A stretch of DNA of 64,000 nucleotides from Xestospongia muta (GCA_963693285.1 OY848930.1:4774001-4838000); one strand, 5' to 3'. Shown: positions 12,275 through 35,892, numbered from the stretch's first letter. Program-made: numbers and translations. Notes: generated from the sequence alone by a model not told the origin.

Positions 12275-13752
12275 ATGCAGAAAGCATTTTCAAAGCTGCG
12301 AAAAAAGAGAGCTATGGGGAGTACTGTGTGCACTAATGGAGGTCGGCAATCTGTGGTTGTCCCTGTAGACGCCAATATCTCTACGAACAACAATAAACTA
12401 TCCGCTACAGCAACCACCTCTAAAAGATCTAGACCAAGAAGACAAGACAGTCGTGTGCATCCTGTAGATCTATCACAAAACACTTGGGAAAGCAGTTCTC
12501 TCTCAAAAAAATCAGACAACAGCATCAACATTAAAGAAAACAGCACTTTGTTCAGTTCCTTTAGGAGTCGACATAGTGTACAGATCTTCAGACGACCCAG
12601 TGATACTCATCTCAATGAAATTTTTGTGACCAGCTCAAGAGATACAAGACCTGTTTCTCTCAACATTGACAGTCAGCTCTTGCAGAAGTATACAGTACAT
12701 AGTGTAATTGGAAAGGGTTCTTTCTCTAAAGTACTATTAGTTGAAAATAAGATAACTAAAACCAAGTGTGCCTTGAAAACAATTGAAAAAAAACGATCAT
12801 TTCGAACTAATGTCCCTTGGGAAAGGGAACTTGAAATATTGAAAAGAGTACATCACCCAAACATAGTTCATCTCTTGGAGACTCATGCTACTACCAGTAA
12901 AGTGTATTTTGTATTAGAGCTTGCTACTGGAGGAGATCTTTATCAGAGACTGATATCTGTGGGACATTTCCCAGAACATCAAGCTAAACCATTATTATAT
13001 CAAATACTGGATGCATTACAATATCTACACAAACATGGTGTTACACATCGCGATTTAAAATTGGAAAATTGTCTTTTTAAAACAACAGAAGTCGATTCAC
13101 CTATACTCTTATCAGATTTTGGACTAGCTCACCTTCGACCTGAAGATGAACAAAGTGAAGGTACATCGACACATAGTAATTAGATGAGTTAGATAAAGTT
13201 GTTTTGATGTAGTTAATTAATGTAGTGGTCATTCTTAATTAATGGTAATTCATAAAGTAGTATTACAGCATTCTTGTGTTACTGAAGTAGAGTAACACTT
13301 AGCAACTATTGAATGATGAATGGCTCAACGTGTTTACAAAACCAGTTATGTGAACACCTGCTGTAATCACCTATATAGATATAAATTGAATACACTTGTA
13401 AAAATTAATTTTGATGTAAGCATTCTTAGTTTGAGACCTTAATTTTATAACCACTTATCAAGTTAATATAAATATCCAGTTAATAAAGCATACTGCTAGT
13501 CATCACCTGATAATATTGTCTTGTTTTATTGTTTTATTTTAGGAATGCAGACTACTTGTGGTACACCTGAATATATATCACCAGAAATGCTTGAAGGCGA
13601 AATTTATACAGAACTTGTTGATATGTGGGCCTATGGAATAATTGTTTATGCTGTACTTTCTGGAAGTATGCCATTTCAAGATGATAGTAAAGCAAAAATG
13701 TTTAAGAAAATCAGAGAGGGTCAATACACATTTACTAAAGAGGTATGACAGG

Positions 13753-13805
<53 letters not shown>

Positions 13806-13992
13806 TAATATGCATTGTTTAGCTTATATTTTTCTTTTTTAGATTTGGACAGATATTTCATCTGATGCTCAGGACTTTATTTCACAATTGTTGTGCATTG
13901 ACGTCAAACAGAGATTATCAGCAAGATCAGCAATGAGCCATATCTGGATAATACAATCATATCAAACAGATGGCCACATCACACTTGATTAA
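12275..13992 (+). CDS. PSKH1: PSKH1-like serine/threonine protein kinase (CaMK group)
   Basis: Three exons, 12275-13160, 13543-13742, 13843-13992, give 411 residues. The kinase domain starts near residue 130: glycine loop IGKGSFSKV, ATP-binding Lys in CALKTIE, ELATGGDL hinge region, catalytic HRDLKLEN, magnesium-binding DFGLA, activation-segment CGTPEYISPEML (Ser replaces Ala of APE), and DMWAYGIIVY. The order of motifs and the ELATGG, CGTPEYI and LSGSMPFQDD stretches resemble vertebrate PSKH1, a Golgi/membrane-associated kinase. The first 130 residues are Ser/Arg-rich and unconserved to my eye. A second in-frame Met at 12314 gives MGSTVC, with Gly2 and Cys6 as in acylated PSKH1, and may be the real start. 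Confidence 0.85.
13757..13802. repeat. (GA)n microsatellite just after a kinase-gene 5' splice site
   Basis: About 46 bases of GA directly follow the donor of exon 2 (GTATGACAGGGAGG). The intron is only about 100 bases long. Confidence 0.95.
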
Positions 13993-14010
13993 TTTTTGCA
14001 AAATCTGTAT

Positions 14011-14070
<60 letters not shown>

Positions 14071-14071
14071 C
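14011..14071. repeat. (AAT)n microsatellite in the kinase 3' flank
   Basis: About 20 ATA/AAT triplets begin 20 bases after the kinase stop codon, in the short gap to the neuroguidin gene. Confidence 0.95.
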
Positions 14072-14153
14072 ATTATGACGTCTCTCATTAGTTTTCCAGA
14101 GGCAATCATTACTTAAAGGGTTAAAAATAATTTAGAGACCCACGTGGCGTAAA

Positions 14154-15749
14154 ATGGAGAAAGAGGAGTTTGAAGTCAGCTATTCATTTACTGTGTATCA
14201 TATTATGCGTTAATTTAAGTAGGCAACAATAGACAATGAGATTCCAGAATACTGTACTCTGCTTAGTGATATGACAATTAAAGTGAGTCGGAAAGTAGCT
14301 TGTAATTATTACAAGACTCTCTCTTTCACAGGTTACTGAAGTCACCAAACATATTGAGACATTAAAACAATATGTAGTAAAGGAAGAATTCTCTACTGAC
14401 AAAGTAAGTACATAGCACCTGTATAGATCATTATCAAAATAATTATAATACTCTCAATTAACATGACTCTTGTTTGTTAAAGGGTATTAGCTTACTTGAG
14501 TTGAAGTATCATACAATATTAAGGTTAGATAATGTTAATATATATTAAGGTTAGATAATGTTAATATGTATTAAAATTAATATACATAATGTAGGTATAA
14601 AGTTTAATACATGTACTATATACCAGTTCATTTGTCATTGTCTTTAGCTATCTTGTCAATTTGGTTCAACTAATGCTAGCTAAGACTAGAGGTGAGTCAA
14701 TTAACGGTGCACCATTTGTGGACAGGTTAATCGAATTAAGAGTTGTCCTTGAAAAGATACGCCCCCTTGAGAAAAAATTGCAATATCAGATTGACAAACT
14801 TGTTAAAATTGCTACAACTGGATCAACAGGTTTGACTATATGCTATATGTAATAATACTAAGTGGTTATTTTTAACCCCTTAGTGTCAATAAATGATCCC
14901 CTTCAATATAAACCAAACATTAACAATTTAATTCCTAAGGTGAGAAATGAGCTATAAGACCACACCCATTATAATATATTATACATGTTGTGTTTTATTA
15001 AGGTAAAGGAGGAAGAACAAGATGATGAAAATGGCATTAAAACAGGAAAGTATGTTCCTCCACGAGTACATGCTATGCCTTATGGTAAGACCAACGTGTT
15101 ATAGGAGAATATAAGTCTCTCTTTCCCTCCCTCTCTCCAGAGGAGGACTCTGAGAAAACATTGAGGAAAGAGAAAGAACGTAAGAAAGTTTTAAAGAGCT
15201 CTCTACTTGAAGATTTGAAAAATGAATTGTCTGATGCTCCTCGTGAAATTAAAGTCAGCAGTCTTTAATGTTTCTTTTCTTTATTTGTCTTTGTCTGTCA
15301 CTAGGATAACAGTCGAATGGGACATCACCGTAGAAAGGAGCGAGAGGATGAGAGGGAAAGAGAGCAATATGAAGAGGACTACTTTGTGAGGATTGGTACA
15401 AGAAAGAGAAGTCACACTGAAGGCATGACAGAGACAATAGATGATCTACTGGACTTTGGAGATTTGGGAGGTCTAACTGGACGACAAGGACGTGGTACCC
15501 AAGGGGACAAGGTCAGAAATTTAGGAGTGAGAGATAGTGTTTTTGTGTCCTTAGAGATTCAGGATTGACTTATTTTTGACTTATTGTCAATTATTTCTTT
15601 AGAGGTCAAAGTTCAGTAAAACCACCAATAGGAAAAGAACATTAATGAGAAAATTACAAACAAAAAAATCTCAAAGTGAGTTGAAGATAAAATCTCCTAT
15701 AATTTCAATTCTGTTCTTTTTTAAAGGGCAAAGAAGACAAAAAGATTAA
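14154..15749 (+). CDS. NGDN: Neuroguidin (Sas10/Utp3/C1D family)
   Basis: Eleven small exons: 14154-14174, 14223-14282, 14332-14403, 14483-14523, 14648-14829, 14884-14939, 15003-15084, 15141-15253, 15305-15511, 15603-15675, 15727-15749. Phases agree throughout and give 309 residues, close to vertebrate neuroguidin. Diagnostic stretches are ISLLELKYHTIL, LIELRVVLEKIRPLEKKL, YQIDKLVKIATTGS, NDPLQYKPN, GKYVPPRVHAMPY and LKNELSDAPREIKD, then a basic C-terminal tail. The family acts in pre-ribosomal RNA processing (small-subunit processome); vertebrate neuroguidin also binds eIF4E. The two first mini-exons are the least certain part. It ends 102 bases from the oppositely oriented ALG-2 gene. Confidence 0.9.
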
Positions 15750-15851
15750 ATTCAATTATTTTAGCAACCAAAAAAAACAATCATAATCAGTTATTAACAC
15801 TACAGTGTAATCTGCTTTATTTATTACTAATGAGCACAGAGGTGTTCAGTC

Positions 15852-16825
<974 letters not shown>

Positions 16826-16946
16826 AATAAGCAGAGAACTAAGGGCTGGTTTACAATTCAAGTATTTGCTGACATTTAGTCACGCCCACTTATAAACGGG
16901 CACGCCCATTAATTAGATTATTTACTATACAAAATTTTAAGACAAA
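16826..16946. promoter_or_regulatory. Shared promoter of PDCD6 (-) and SPG7 (+)
   Basis: 121 bases between the divergent start codons. It contains two CACGCCCA boxes (16881-16888 and 16901-16908) and a TATAAA-like TTATAAAC between them near 16890. Confidence 0.6.
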
Positions 16947-24097
<7,151 letters not shown>

Positions 24098-24829
24098 TGA
24101 TGTAGTCCTTTAAAACCAGCTGTCCAGTTTTTTTTTGTTGCTACACTGGAACTGAGGGATAAAATTGATTTTCACAAACCAGAACTATTAAAACATTCTC
24201 TCATATGAGGAATCACTCGCTATCTTTAACTTCTCTTATTGTATGAATAAAAGATAATATTATTATTAATATTAGAATGTATGTCATAAATTAAATAATG
24301 AATATATACAACAATAATGTGACAATAATATCCAAACCTATATAACATGCATGTACATGTCATCGTCATGACAACATATAACTACCTTGTCAAAAACAAT
24401 GACTTGTTACTTTAAAATATCCACGTAGGAACGAGATAGCAGCAAATTATTTTGTGCAGTTTTTTATGTCCCCTTAGCTTGCCAGCTCAATATTTTGTTA
24501 CATTTTTTTAAAAAAGGTGCAGTTGTGTTGCTCATACAATCCTACTTCGTAGGATATATGTGAACAAAGACATTTTACCAACTACTGCATAGAGTTGCTT
24601 GAGTTCCATTAACATAAAGTCAATCAAAGTAGAGGAATGATACAATGATTATGCTCCAGCCATTGATTAATCAAAGTCTTTAGCTGCTTCTATCGAGAAA
24701 TGGTGACAAAGTATTACCTATGAATGTTATTAAGTTGATAATAATTATTTATGAATAACGTTTATATTCGTAATCTACCGTAATCTCATGTTTATAAAGT
24801 CGTGGGTGTGCAACACAAACAAACCAGAT
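24098..24829. other. Intergenic region between SPG7 and the lysine-rich gene
   Basis: AT-rich, no convincing coding exons or repeats. A possible alternative 3' end of SPG7 near 24165 reads straight into a stop. A GTGGGTGTG box lies at about 24803, shortly before the next start codon. Confidence 0.5.
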
Positions 24830-27513
24830 ATGCCTAAGAAAAAAGGAAAGAAAGCTGTGAGGTTAGTCTATTCCATAATTTAATAAAAATTAAAGTCTTT
24901 CATCATAAAATTTAGTAAGAAAAGTAAGAAGACATCTTCAACCAAGGCATCAATAACAGATATTGTGAGTGTTAACACCTATTTTGTGGAATATCAGTTG
25001 CACTGTGATTTAAAATGTACCCTCTTTTTCTGCTCATAGTATCGTCCTCCTCCCTGCACTCCAGAGGAATCCCTGCATGAAGGTCTAAGAAGGACAAGAT
25101 GGTGGCTGCAAGAGGACAGTGCCATCATACGAACATATTTTGAAAGACGAGGTCACGAAGACATTTCTGTTGAAGATTGTATTGTAACACTACGACATTT
25201 GCAGGTTTGCAAAAGTTATGAACTTACAAGTAATCTCATGCAAACACACTGCATTATGTACATGTAGTAAGTAGTGCTTTTTCTAGACCAGTGTCAACAG
25301 AGAATGTTAAGAAAACCATAAAACATATATAAATCATTTAATTTTTCACTTTGCATAGATTAGTATAGCCTTCTCTGCTAGAACTTATTAAAATTATTTC
25401 TGTAATAGGCTGTTTTGCACATTTTACTGTAAAACAGTGAAGACTACACACTCTAACTCATAAAATATGTATTCATACAGGCACCTTTATCTTCAGAACA
25501 AACTAAACTGTTGTTAAGATACTTAGATCCGGCTCATTCTGGTACCATCACTGTCAAATTTTTGACAGATATAGCTGAAAAAACAGATCAAGATTTGTTA
25601 AAGATAGCATATACCACGTCACTTATGGATCCTCCCCCTCTTCTTGAGACTGACGAAGGTGTTGGTAAAAAGAAGAAAAAGAAGGAAAGGAAAGAGGTTG
25701 ATGTTACTAAGGATAAAAAAGCAGGAGTAGTCTTGGAACCTCTAGATGAATATAAACCTAGGTATGGTGGACTGATCAATATCAATAGTGACTTAGAATA
25801 GCTTGTTAGCTCTAGACTAGTGAACATCAGTACTTACCACAGTGACCTAGGATAGCTACCATTAGTATAAGCTCTAGACTAATGAACAGCAGTACTTACC
25901 ACAGTGACCTAGGATAGCTACCATTAGTAAGCTCTAGACTAATAAACATCAGTACTTACCACAGTGAGCTCTAGGATAGCTACCATTAGTAAGCTCTAGA
26001 CTAATGAACAGCAGTACTTACCACAGTGACCTCTAGGATAGCTACCATTAGTAAGCTCTAGACTAATGAACAGCAGTACTTACCACAGTGACCTAGGATA
26101 GCTACCATTAGTAAGCTCTAGACTAATGAACAGCAGTACTTACCACAGTGACCTAGAATAGCTACCATTACTAAGCTCTAGACTAATAAACATCAGTACT
26201 TACCACAGTGAGCTCTAGGATAGCTACCATTAGTAAGCTCTAGACTAATGAACAGCAGACTTACCACAGTGACCTCTAGGATAGCTACCATTAGTAAGCT
26301 CTAGACTAATAAACATCAGTACTTACCACAGTGACCTCTAGGATAGCTACCATTAGTAAGCTCTAGACTAATGAACATCAGTACTTACCACAGTGACCTC
26401 TAGGATAGCTACCATTAGTAAGCTCTAGACTAATGAACAGCAGTACTTACCACAGTGACCTCTAGGATAGCTACCATTAGTAAGCTCTAGACTAATGAAC
26501 AGCAGTACTTACCACAGTGACCTAGGATAGCTACCATTAGTAAGCTCTAGACTAATGAACAGCAGTACTTACCACAGTGACCTCTAGGATAGCTACCATT
26601 AGTAAGCTCTAGACTAATGAACATCAGTACTTACCACAGTGACCTCTAGGATAGCTACCATTAGTAAGCTCTAGACTAATGAACATCAGTACTTACCACA
26701 GTGATCTCTAGGATAGCTACCATTAGTAAGCTCTAGACTAATGAACAGCAGTACTTACCACAGTGACCTCTAGGATAGCTACCATTAGTAAGCTCTAGAC
26801 TAATGAACAGCAGTACTTACCACAGTGACCTAGAATAGCTACCATTAGTAAGCTCTAGACTAATGAACAGCAGTACTTACCACAGTGACCTAGAATAGCT
26901 ACCATTACTAAGCTCTAGACTAATGAACAGCAGTACTTACCACAGTGAGCTAGGATAGCTACCATTAGTAAGCTCTAGACTAGTGAACATCAGTACTTAC
27001 CACAGTGACTTAGGATAGCTACCATTAGTAAGCTCTAGACTAATGAACAGCAGTACTTACCACAGTGACCTCTAGGATAGCTACCATATATCATATGAAA
27101 ATAGCTACACAAATGAATATTTTATTAATTCCAGGTATGTAGAGCTGCAATTGACTTTAGCCACATTCAAAGATTTACATGAACATCCAGGACATTTCTC
27201 AGTTATTTTAACTAACAGTGTTAGCATCCATGGACTAATAGACATCATTAAAAATCACTTAAGTCAAGTAGCAATGACCATAGCTGTCTTTACTGAGCCT
27301 TCTTGTACTCAAGAGAGCTTTTTAAACCCATCATGGACTTTGGAGTCTTGCGGTATGGAGGGAAGTGAGGTTAAGTATGACCCTCGTCGTTATCATCTTT
27401 ATTATGATTACATTCCTGATTTTATTGACTGTCCACTGTTAATGGCTGATAATGCTATGAGAGATTGTTCCCCAATAACTGTGAAGAAGATTGGCAATTT
27501 AAAACAGCACTGA
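24830..27513 (+). CDS. Unrecognised lysine-rich protein with one EF-hand-like segment
   Basis: Five exons, 24830-24861, 24916-24964, 25040-25204, 25481-25761, 27135-27513, with agreeing phases, give 301 residues. It opens with a very basic head (MPKKKGKKAVR, SKKSKKTSS). A helix-loop-helix region follows (RYLDPAHSGTITVKFLTDI) that looks like a degenerate EF-hand. A second basic patch (GKKKKKKERKEVD) precedes a C-terminal domain of about 120 residues beginning RYVELQLTLATFKDLHEHPG and ending YDYIPDFIDCPLLM, which I cannot match to a named family. No signal peptide or membrane segment. Its last intron is almost entirely the large R60 repeat array. Exon phase, codon texture and splice sites support a real gene; the function is unknown. 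Confidence 0.75.
25806..27087. repeat. 60-62-base tandem repeat, about 21 copies (family R60, locus 2)
   Basis: The same family as at 7660-8075. Units alternate between ACCTAGGATAG and a longer ACCTCTAGGATAG form, and between GAACATCA and GAACAGCA, so sub-types are interleaved. The array fills intron 4 of the lysine-rich gene. Here the plus-strand unit lies in the gene's sense direction, opposite to locus 1. Confidence 0.97.
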
Positions 27514-27981
27514 AGTATGATGAATGAAGCTAAAATGTACAGGAAGAAAATTTAATATTTATGTACTGAAAATACATTCAACAATATCTTTATTTATCAA
27601 TGAAGCTAAGTAATTATTTTTGTAAAAATATTGTTATTTGTATAAAGTATAATTCAGAGTGTTACAGCTAAATTGGACCATAAGAACACTCAGTCTACAC
27701 CTCAATTCATTTTTATTTGCATAGTAAAGAGCTTATTTATTTACTGAGTATTTTAATGTATTTTATAATGATTAGTTGAAATATTATTTTAACATAACAA
27801 CAACAACAACAACAACAACAACATAACAACAACAAAACAAATGATGAGAACAAAACTTAATTTCTTTAAAACAAGAAAAATAATTATTGTAAAAAAACAT
27901 ATAATATATTATTTTAATAATAATAGCAACAATGAAGTAAATGTATTTCATTAAAACACATTGTTAATTTTATTTCTCTAC
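27514..27981. other. Convergent intergenic region
   Basis: Between the lysine-rich gene (+) and peflin (-). Very AT-rich; contains an (ACA)n run at about 27797-27835. No gene seen. Confidence 0.6.
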
Positions 27982-30019
27982 TTATTTTATGTTACCTACT
28001 GCCATTTCCAAAAACTATAGAAAAGATATATTACATTATATTACATTACATTATACTACATTATATTATATTATATTACATTATACTACATTATATTATA
28101 TTATATTAAATTAAATTATATTATATTTAATACATTGTCATTTTCATCTTCCTATGTTCAATCCACTCACGACACACTCATCCGTCCATTTGTCCATCCA
28201 TTCATCCATCTATTTCTCCATCTATCTATCATATACCTGTTCATAAGATATATCAATCATACCATCACGGTCGGTGTCCATTTTCTGAAAGGACTCAGTA
28301 AGAGAACGTAACATAACACAACATTGTATGAAATCATCAAATTTCATGGAATTTTTGTCGGCTCTGTCAAACACTCGTGTACAAAGTTGACAGAAATTAA
28401 TGCTCCTAGTAATAGAAGAATGAGGTTATTAGAAAGAAATGATCATCTTACAGTCGATATCCAAAAGCCAACAATGCTTGTTGTAATTCATAAGCACTGA
28501 TGTTACCAGATTTATCTGTATCAAATCTAGACAGTAGATAAATTGTTGAAAAGATAGACAGATAGCATAGATAAATCAGAGGGTGGATAGATAAATAAGA
28601 GAGACAGATAGATATACAATAAGAGGGTGGATTGATACATATGAGGGAGAGATAGATATACAAATGAGAGGGTGGATTGATACATATGAGGGAGGATAGA
28701 TAAACAAACTAACTATTAGTACCTGTCAAAACATCCTTTCCAATCTTGTACATACTTCCAGAGAGCACCAAATTCATAAACATCAATTGTACCATTTCTA
28801 AAACAGCAAACAGATCACATGTACATTATTACATTACAATCATGTGTTAGTCACGTGATATTGCCATGTACATTATTATATATATACACTATAATCCTGT
28901 GTTAGTCACGTGATATTGCCATGTACAATAATAGCAGTCCTTTATACATTGGAATTCACAGCATCATCATTTAGAGTAAATTCCTTGACATTTTTGCATA
29001 CATACATCTTATCTGTTGATAGGTTTGATTTACAGTCTAATGCATATTTGTGTTATACAATTACATGATTTCATTCTATACTGATACCCATACCGACAGA
29101 CTGATTCCCATGTGACTTACTGATCTTTATCAAACATTCCAATTAACAGACGACAAGTTTCATCATTGAAATGACTCCAGTTTGAATTAACCAGTGCTTG
29201 TCTTAATTCTATTGCAGATATTTGTCCAGACTTATCTGCATCAACAGTCTATTAATTAAAGACCAAATTAAACACAAACACATACACACATCAGTTATCA
29301 ATATAGATACACTAAAGTATTAGTATGGGACTAGAACAAGTGTCCTCAATATAGAGGTTGTATAATACACTAAAGTATTAGTATGGGACTAGAACAAGTG
29401 TCCTCAATAGAGGTTGTATAACACACTAAAGTATTAGTATGGGACTAGAACAAGTGTCCTCAATATAGAGGTTATATAATACACTAGTATACTAATTTGT
29501 ATGTTTTATAAAGACTCAATGTAATGATATCATATTATTATATTATTATGGTAACTTACTCGAAACCACTCCCATATTGTTGGATCAATCCCAGGTGGGC
29601 ACCCAGAAGGAGGTGGGACACCATAACCACCAGGTCCTGATGGTGGTGGTCCTCCTCCATAGGAGCCAGATGGAGGATGACCCTGAAATAAATTGTAAAA
29701 TAATTTATGTAAAGATTATCCTTTACCGGATTATAAGGTGCTTGTTGATATCCTCCTGGTGGTAAACTAGTTTGTTGATGATATGGCTGTTGATACCCAC
29801 CAGCTGGAGGTGGTGGTCTTCCACCATAGCCCTGATAGTAACCCCCAGCAGGTGGTGGCTGTTGGTAACCTCCTCCAGGAGGTCCACCCTACATGTAGGA
29901 AAGTTATTACTAGATTTACTATTAACTTTATTAGACAAACACACTGTAATTGGCAGTGTCGTTTTTCTAAGTGTATCTTTAATATCAATACTTACGTAAT
30001 ATTGCTGTCCCCAGGACAT
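27982..30019 (-). CDS. PEF1: Peflin, penta-EF-hand protein with Gly/Pro-rich head
   Basis: Eight exons, 30019-29996, 29888-29727, 29682-29560, 29248-29121, 28797-28723, 28526-28452, 28405-28237, 28014-27982, give 262 residues. The first 100 residues are Gly/Pro/Tyr/Gln repeats ([24 protein letters not shown]), the hallmark that separates peflin from ALG-2. Five EF-hand units follow: [37 protein letters not shown], a degenerate one at [12 protein letters not shown], and [25 protein letters not shown] matches the peflin EF1-EF2 linker. In vertebrates peflin pairs with ALG-2 to regulate COPII/CUL3 and other traffic. The eleven-codon last exon ([10 protein letters not shown]) was placed by phase and the family ending. 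Confidence 0.93.
28021..28220. repeat. TTATA/TTACA simple repeat and TCCA run in the last peflin intron
   Basis: Imperfect ATTATATTACATT repeats from about 28025 to 28135, then CATCCATTCATCC-type repeats to about 28220. In the gene's sense direction the GGAT-rich part follows the donor at 28236. Confidence 0.85.
29305..29490. repeat. R58 repeat, locus 2, about 3 copies (reverse orientation)
   Basis: Three units with ACACTAAAGTATTAGTATGG and CTAGAACAAGTGTCCTCAAT, the reverse complement of the locus 1 unit, in intron 3 of peflin. Confidence 0.95.
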
Positions 30020-30178
30020 ACACTAAAGAAGAGTTATAATAGTTTATCCTCAAACACCTTGAAGAATGAAGACAAAGGAAGTTCGCAGCCACGCCCTTGA
30101 TAATAATGACGTCATAACAAATATTACTATAAATAGTTATTGTGCAATAAAAATAGAACTGAAATGTTATATATTATA
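30020..30178. promoter_or_regulatory. Peflin promoter with CRE palindrome and CCACGCCC box
   Basis: A perfect TGACGTCA (CRE/ATF type) lies at 30107-30114 and CCACGCCC at 30089-30096, 70 to 95 bases upstream of the peflin start codon. The interval also holds the ITFG1 3' end, since both genes are on the minus strand. Confidence 0.5.
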
Positions 30179-33850
<3,672 letters not shown>

Positions 33851-33934
33851 TAAATCTGCAGAGGAAAATTAATTTTAACCCTTTGATTACTTAGCTAACT
33901 CGGTTAATTAGAAAGGTGTGGCTGAGCGTGTAGG
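33851..33934. promoter_or_regulatory. 84-base shared promoter of ITFG1 (-) and first DHRS4-like gene (+)
   Basis: Divergent start codons are only 84 bases apart. GGTGTGGCTGAG lies at about 33915. Both 5' UTRs must be tiny or overlap. Confidence 0.55.
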
Positions 33935-34923
33935 ATGCTAAGACTTGGTCCACTTTCTCGAGCTGTTTCTCTTCGAACGATGTCTTCCCAGACAACAAGA
34001 AAACTAGAAGGACGAGTTGCCGTAGTAACTGCATCAACAGAAGGGTAAGTGAAGAGCTAGGCAGTAGAACTAATCTGAAATGTGTGTGTGTGTGTATGTA
34101 CTCTAAGCTAGGCAGTAGAGCTAATCTGAAATGTGTGTGTGTGTATGTACTCTAAGCTAGGCAGTAGAGCTAATCTGAAATGTGTGTGTACTCTTCTGTT
34201 GTTCTAGAATTGGCTATGCCATTGCTGATCGTCTTGCACGTGATGGTGCCAAAATTATGGTTAGTAGTCGTAAACAGGTCAATGTTGATAAGGCAGTAGA
34301 GTCACTCCGAAAACAGCATGGAACTGAGTCTGTGTCTGGTGTCATCTGTCATGTGGGTAAAGATGAGGATAGAAAGAGATTGATAAAAGAGGTAAGAGAG
34401 GATAGCAATAATTTAGGAGCGTTTAATGTTTGAAATGAAATGAAGAAAGGAATATCTGTCCATTTAACCATCCATCTCTCCATTCATCCATCCATCTGTC
34501 CATTCATCCATCCATTTATCCATATATTGTCTTGTTAATGGTGTCTATTATACTGTTCTATTCATAGACGTTGGCACAATTTGGTATGATACATATCTTA
34601 GTATCAAATGCTGCTGTTAATCCATCCTTTGGACCTACTCTTGAAGTAAGGATGTATTGCATGTAACAGATAATTAATTTTAACCCTTTTAGACTCCTGA
34701 ATCAGCTTGGGACAAAGTGGGTGTGGTTATTGCCATTAACTACAACGACAATCATTTTTACTTAGATATTTGATATTAATATCAAATCTGCTGCATTACT
34801 GGTTAAAGAAGCTTACCCTCATCTTAAGAAAACAGGGTATGTAGAGACTACTGTGCATCATTATGATTTCATTATAACTCTCCACCCTCTCTCATCATCA
34901 TTGAAAATGTACCTACCTGTATT

Positions 34924-34975
<52 letters not shown>

Positions 34976-35635
34976 GTGGCAATGTTATCTTTGTCTCTTC
35001 CATTGGTGGATTTACACCATTTAATGTACATTATTGATTGTTGCTGAAATTAATAATATGCTTGCATTTTTCCATAGCTCTTGGGTCCTTATTCTATTAG
35101 TAAGACTGCATTGTTTGGTTTGACAAAGGTATTAGCAGATGAGTTAGCTCCTGATAATATCAGAGTTAATTGTTTAGCGCCTGGTATCATTAAGACCAAA
35201 TTCAGTTCAGCAGTAAGTAGTTAATTAAAATATTATTAATTTAAAATCACTTAATAATTATTATAATTAATTAATAATAGCTTTGGCAAAATGAAGCAGC
35301 TGCTGCAGAGTTCATTAATAAAATACCATTAAACAGGTAGTCAGTGGAATGTACACTTATCTATCTATTATTAATTATCTATTACTATTTATCTATTATT
35401 ATTGTCTATTATTTATTTTTTCCCTTTATCTATCAATCCATTTATTGCAAGGGTCATTTATCTATATATTTACTAATTCCGGCATTCATCCATCCCTTTT
35501 CTCTTTCCTAACTTATTTAGGATAGGAGAACCAGATGACTGTTCTGGTGCAGTCTCATTCTTAAGTTCAGATGATGCAAAGTACATGACAGGAGAGACCA
35601 TCGTTGTTTCCGGAGGAATGAAGAGTAGACTTTAG
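33935..35635 (+). CDS. DHRS4: DHRS4-like short-chain dehydrogenase/reductase, copy A
   Basis: Nine exons, 33935-34044, 34208-34391, 34568-34645, 34693-34716, 34766-34836, 34977-35025, 35078-35212, 35281-35336, 35521-35635, give 273 residues. Rossmann motif [25 protein letters not shown] (NADPH-type Arg), NAAVNP, catalytic Ser in VIFVSS and Tyr/Lys in YSISK, and APGIIKTKF. It ends SRL, a peroxisomal targeting signal, as vertebrate DHRS4 does; the family reduces retinal and other carbonyls with NADPH. Unlike copies B-D it has a 23-residue Arg/Ser/Leu head without acidic residues, resembling a mitochondrial presequence; an internal Met16 would bypass it. Exon 2 is almost identical to copies B-D while the other exons are clearly diverged. 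Confidence 0.92.
34926..34970. repeat. (CT)n microsatellite forming the polypyrimidine tract before DHRS4 copy A exon 6
   Basis: About 45 bases of CT run straight into TTACAG at the 3' splice site. Confidence 0.97.
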
Positions 35636-35892
35636 TATATTTGTAATGTACATGATTTTAATTGATTGAAATGAACATTTTTGGACTAGTTTGCTATTAT
35701 TTCATGTAAGATTATGATAAATCAAACATTTCCAAATACCAGCTGCAGCTTGGTACATGATAACAGAGGACTTCAGATAACCTTATCAACACCTGGTCAC
35801 TTACTATTAATAGACTGTTACTATTTTAACATTAACCAAGAGGTGACCTTATATATACTTTCAAAAGTAGAGGTGGAGTTATAAAATATTAA

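Noticed and set aside
25806..27087. Regular direct repeats as a CRISPR array
   Set aside because: Units are contiguous with no unique spacers, lie inside an animal intron, and no cas-like genes are near.
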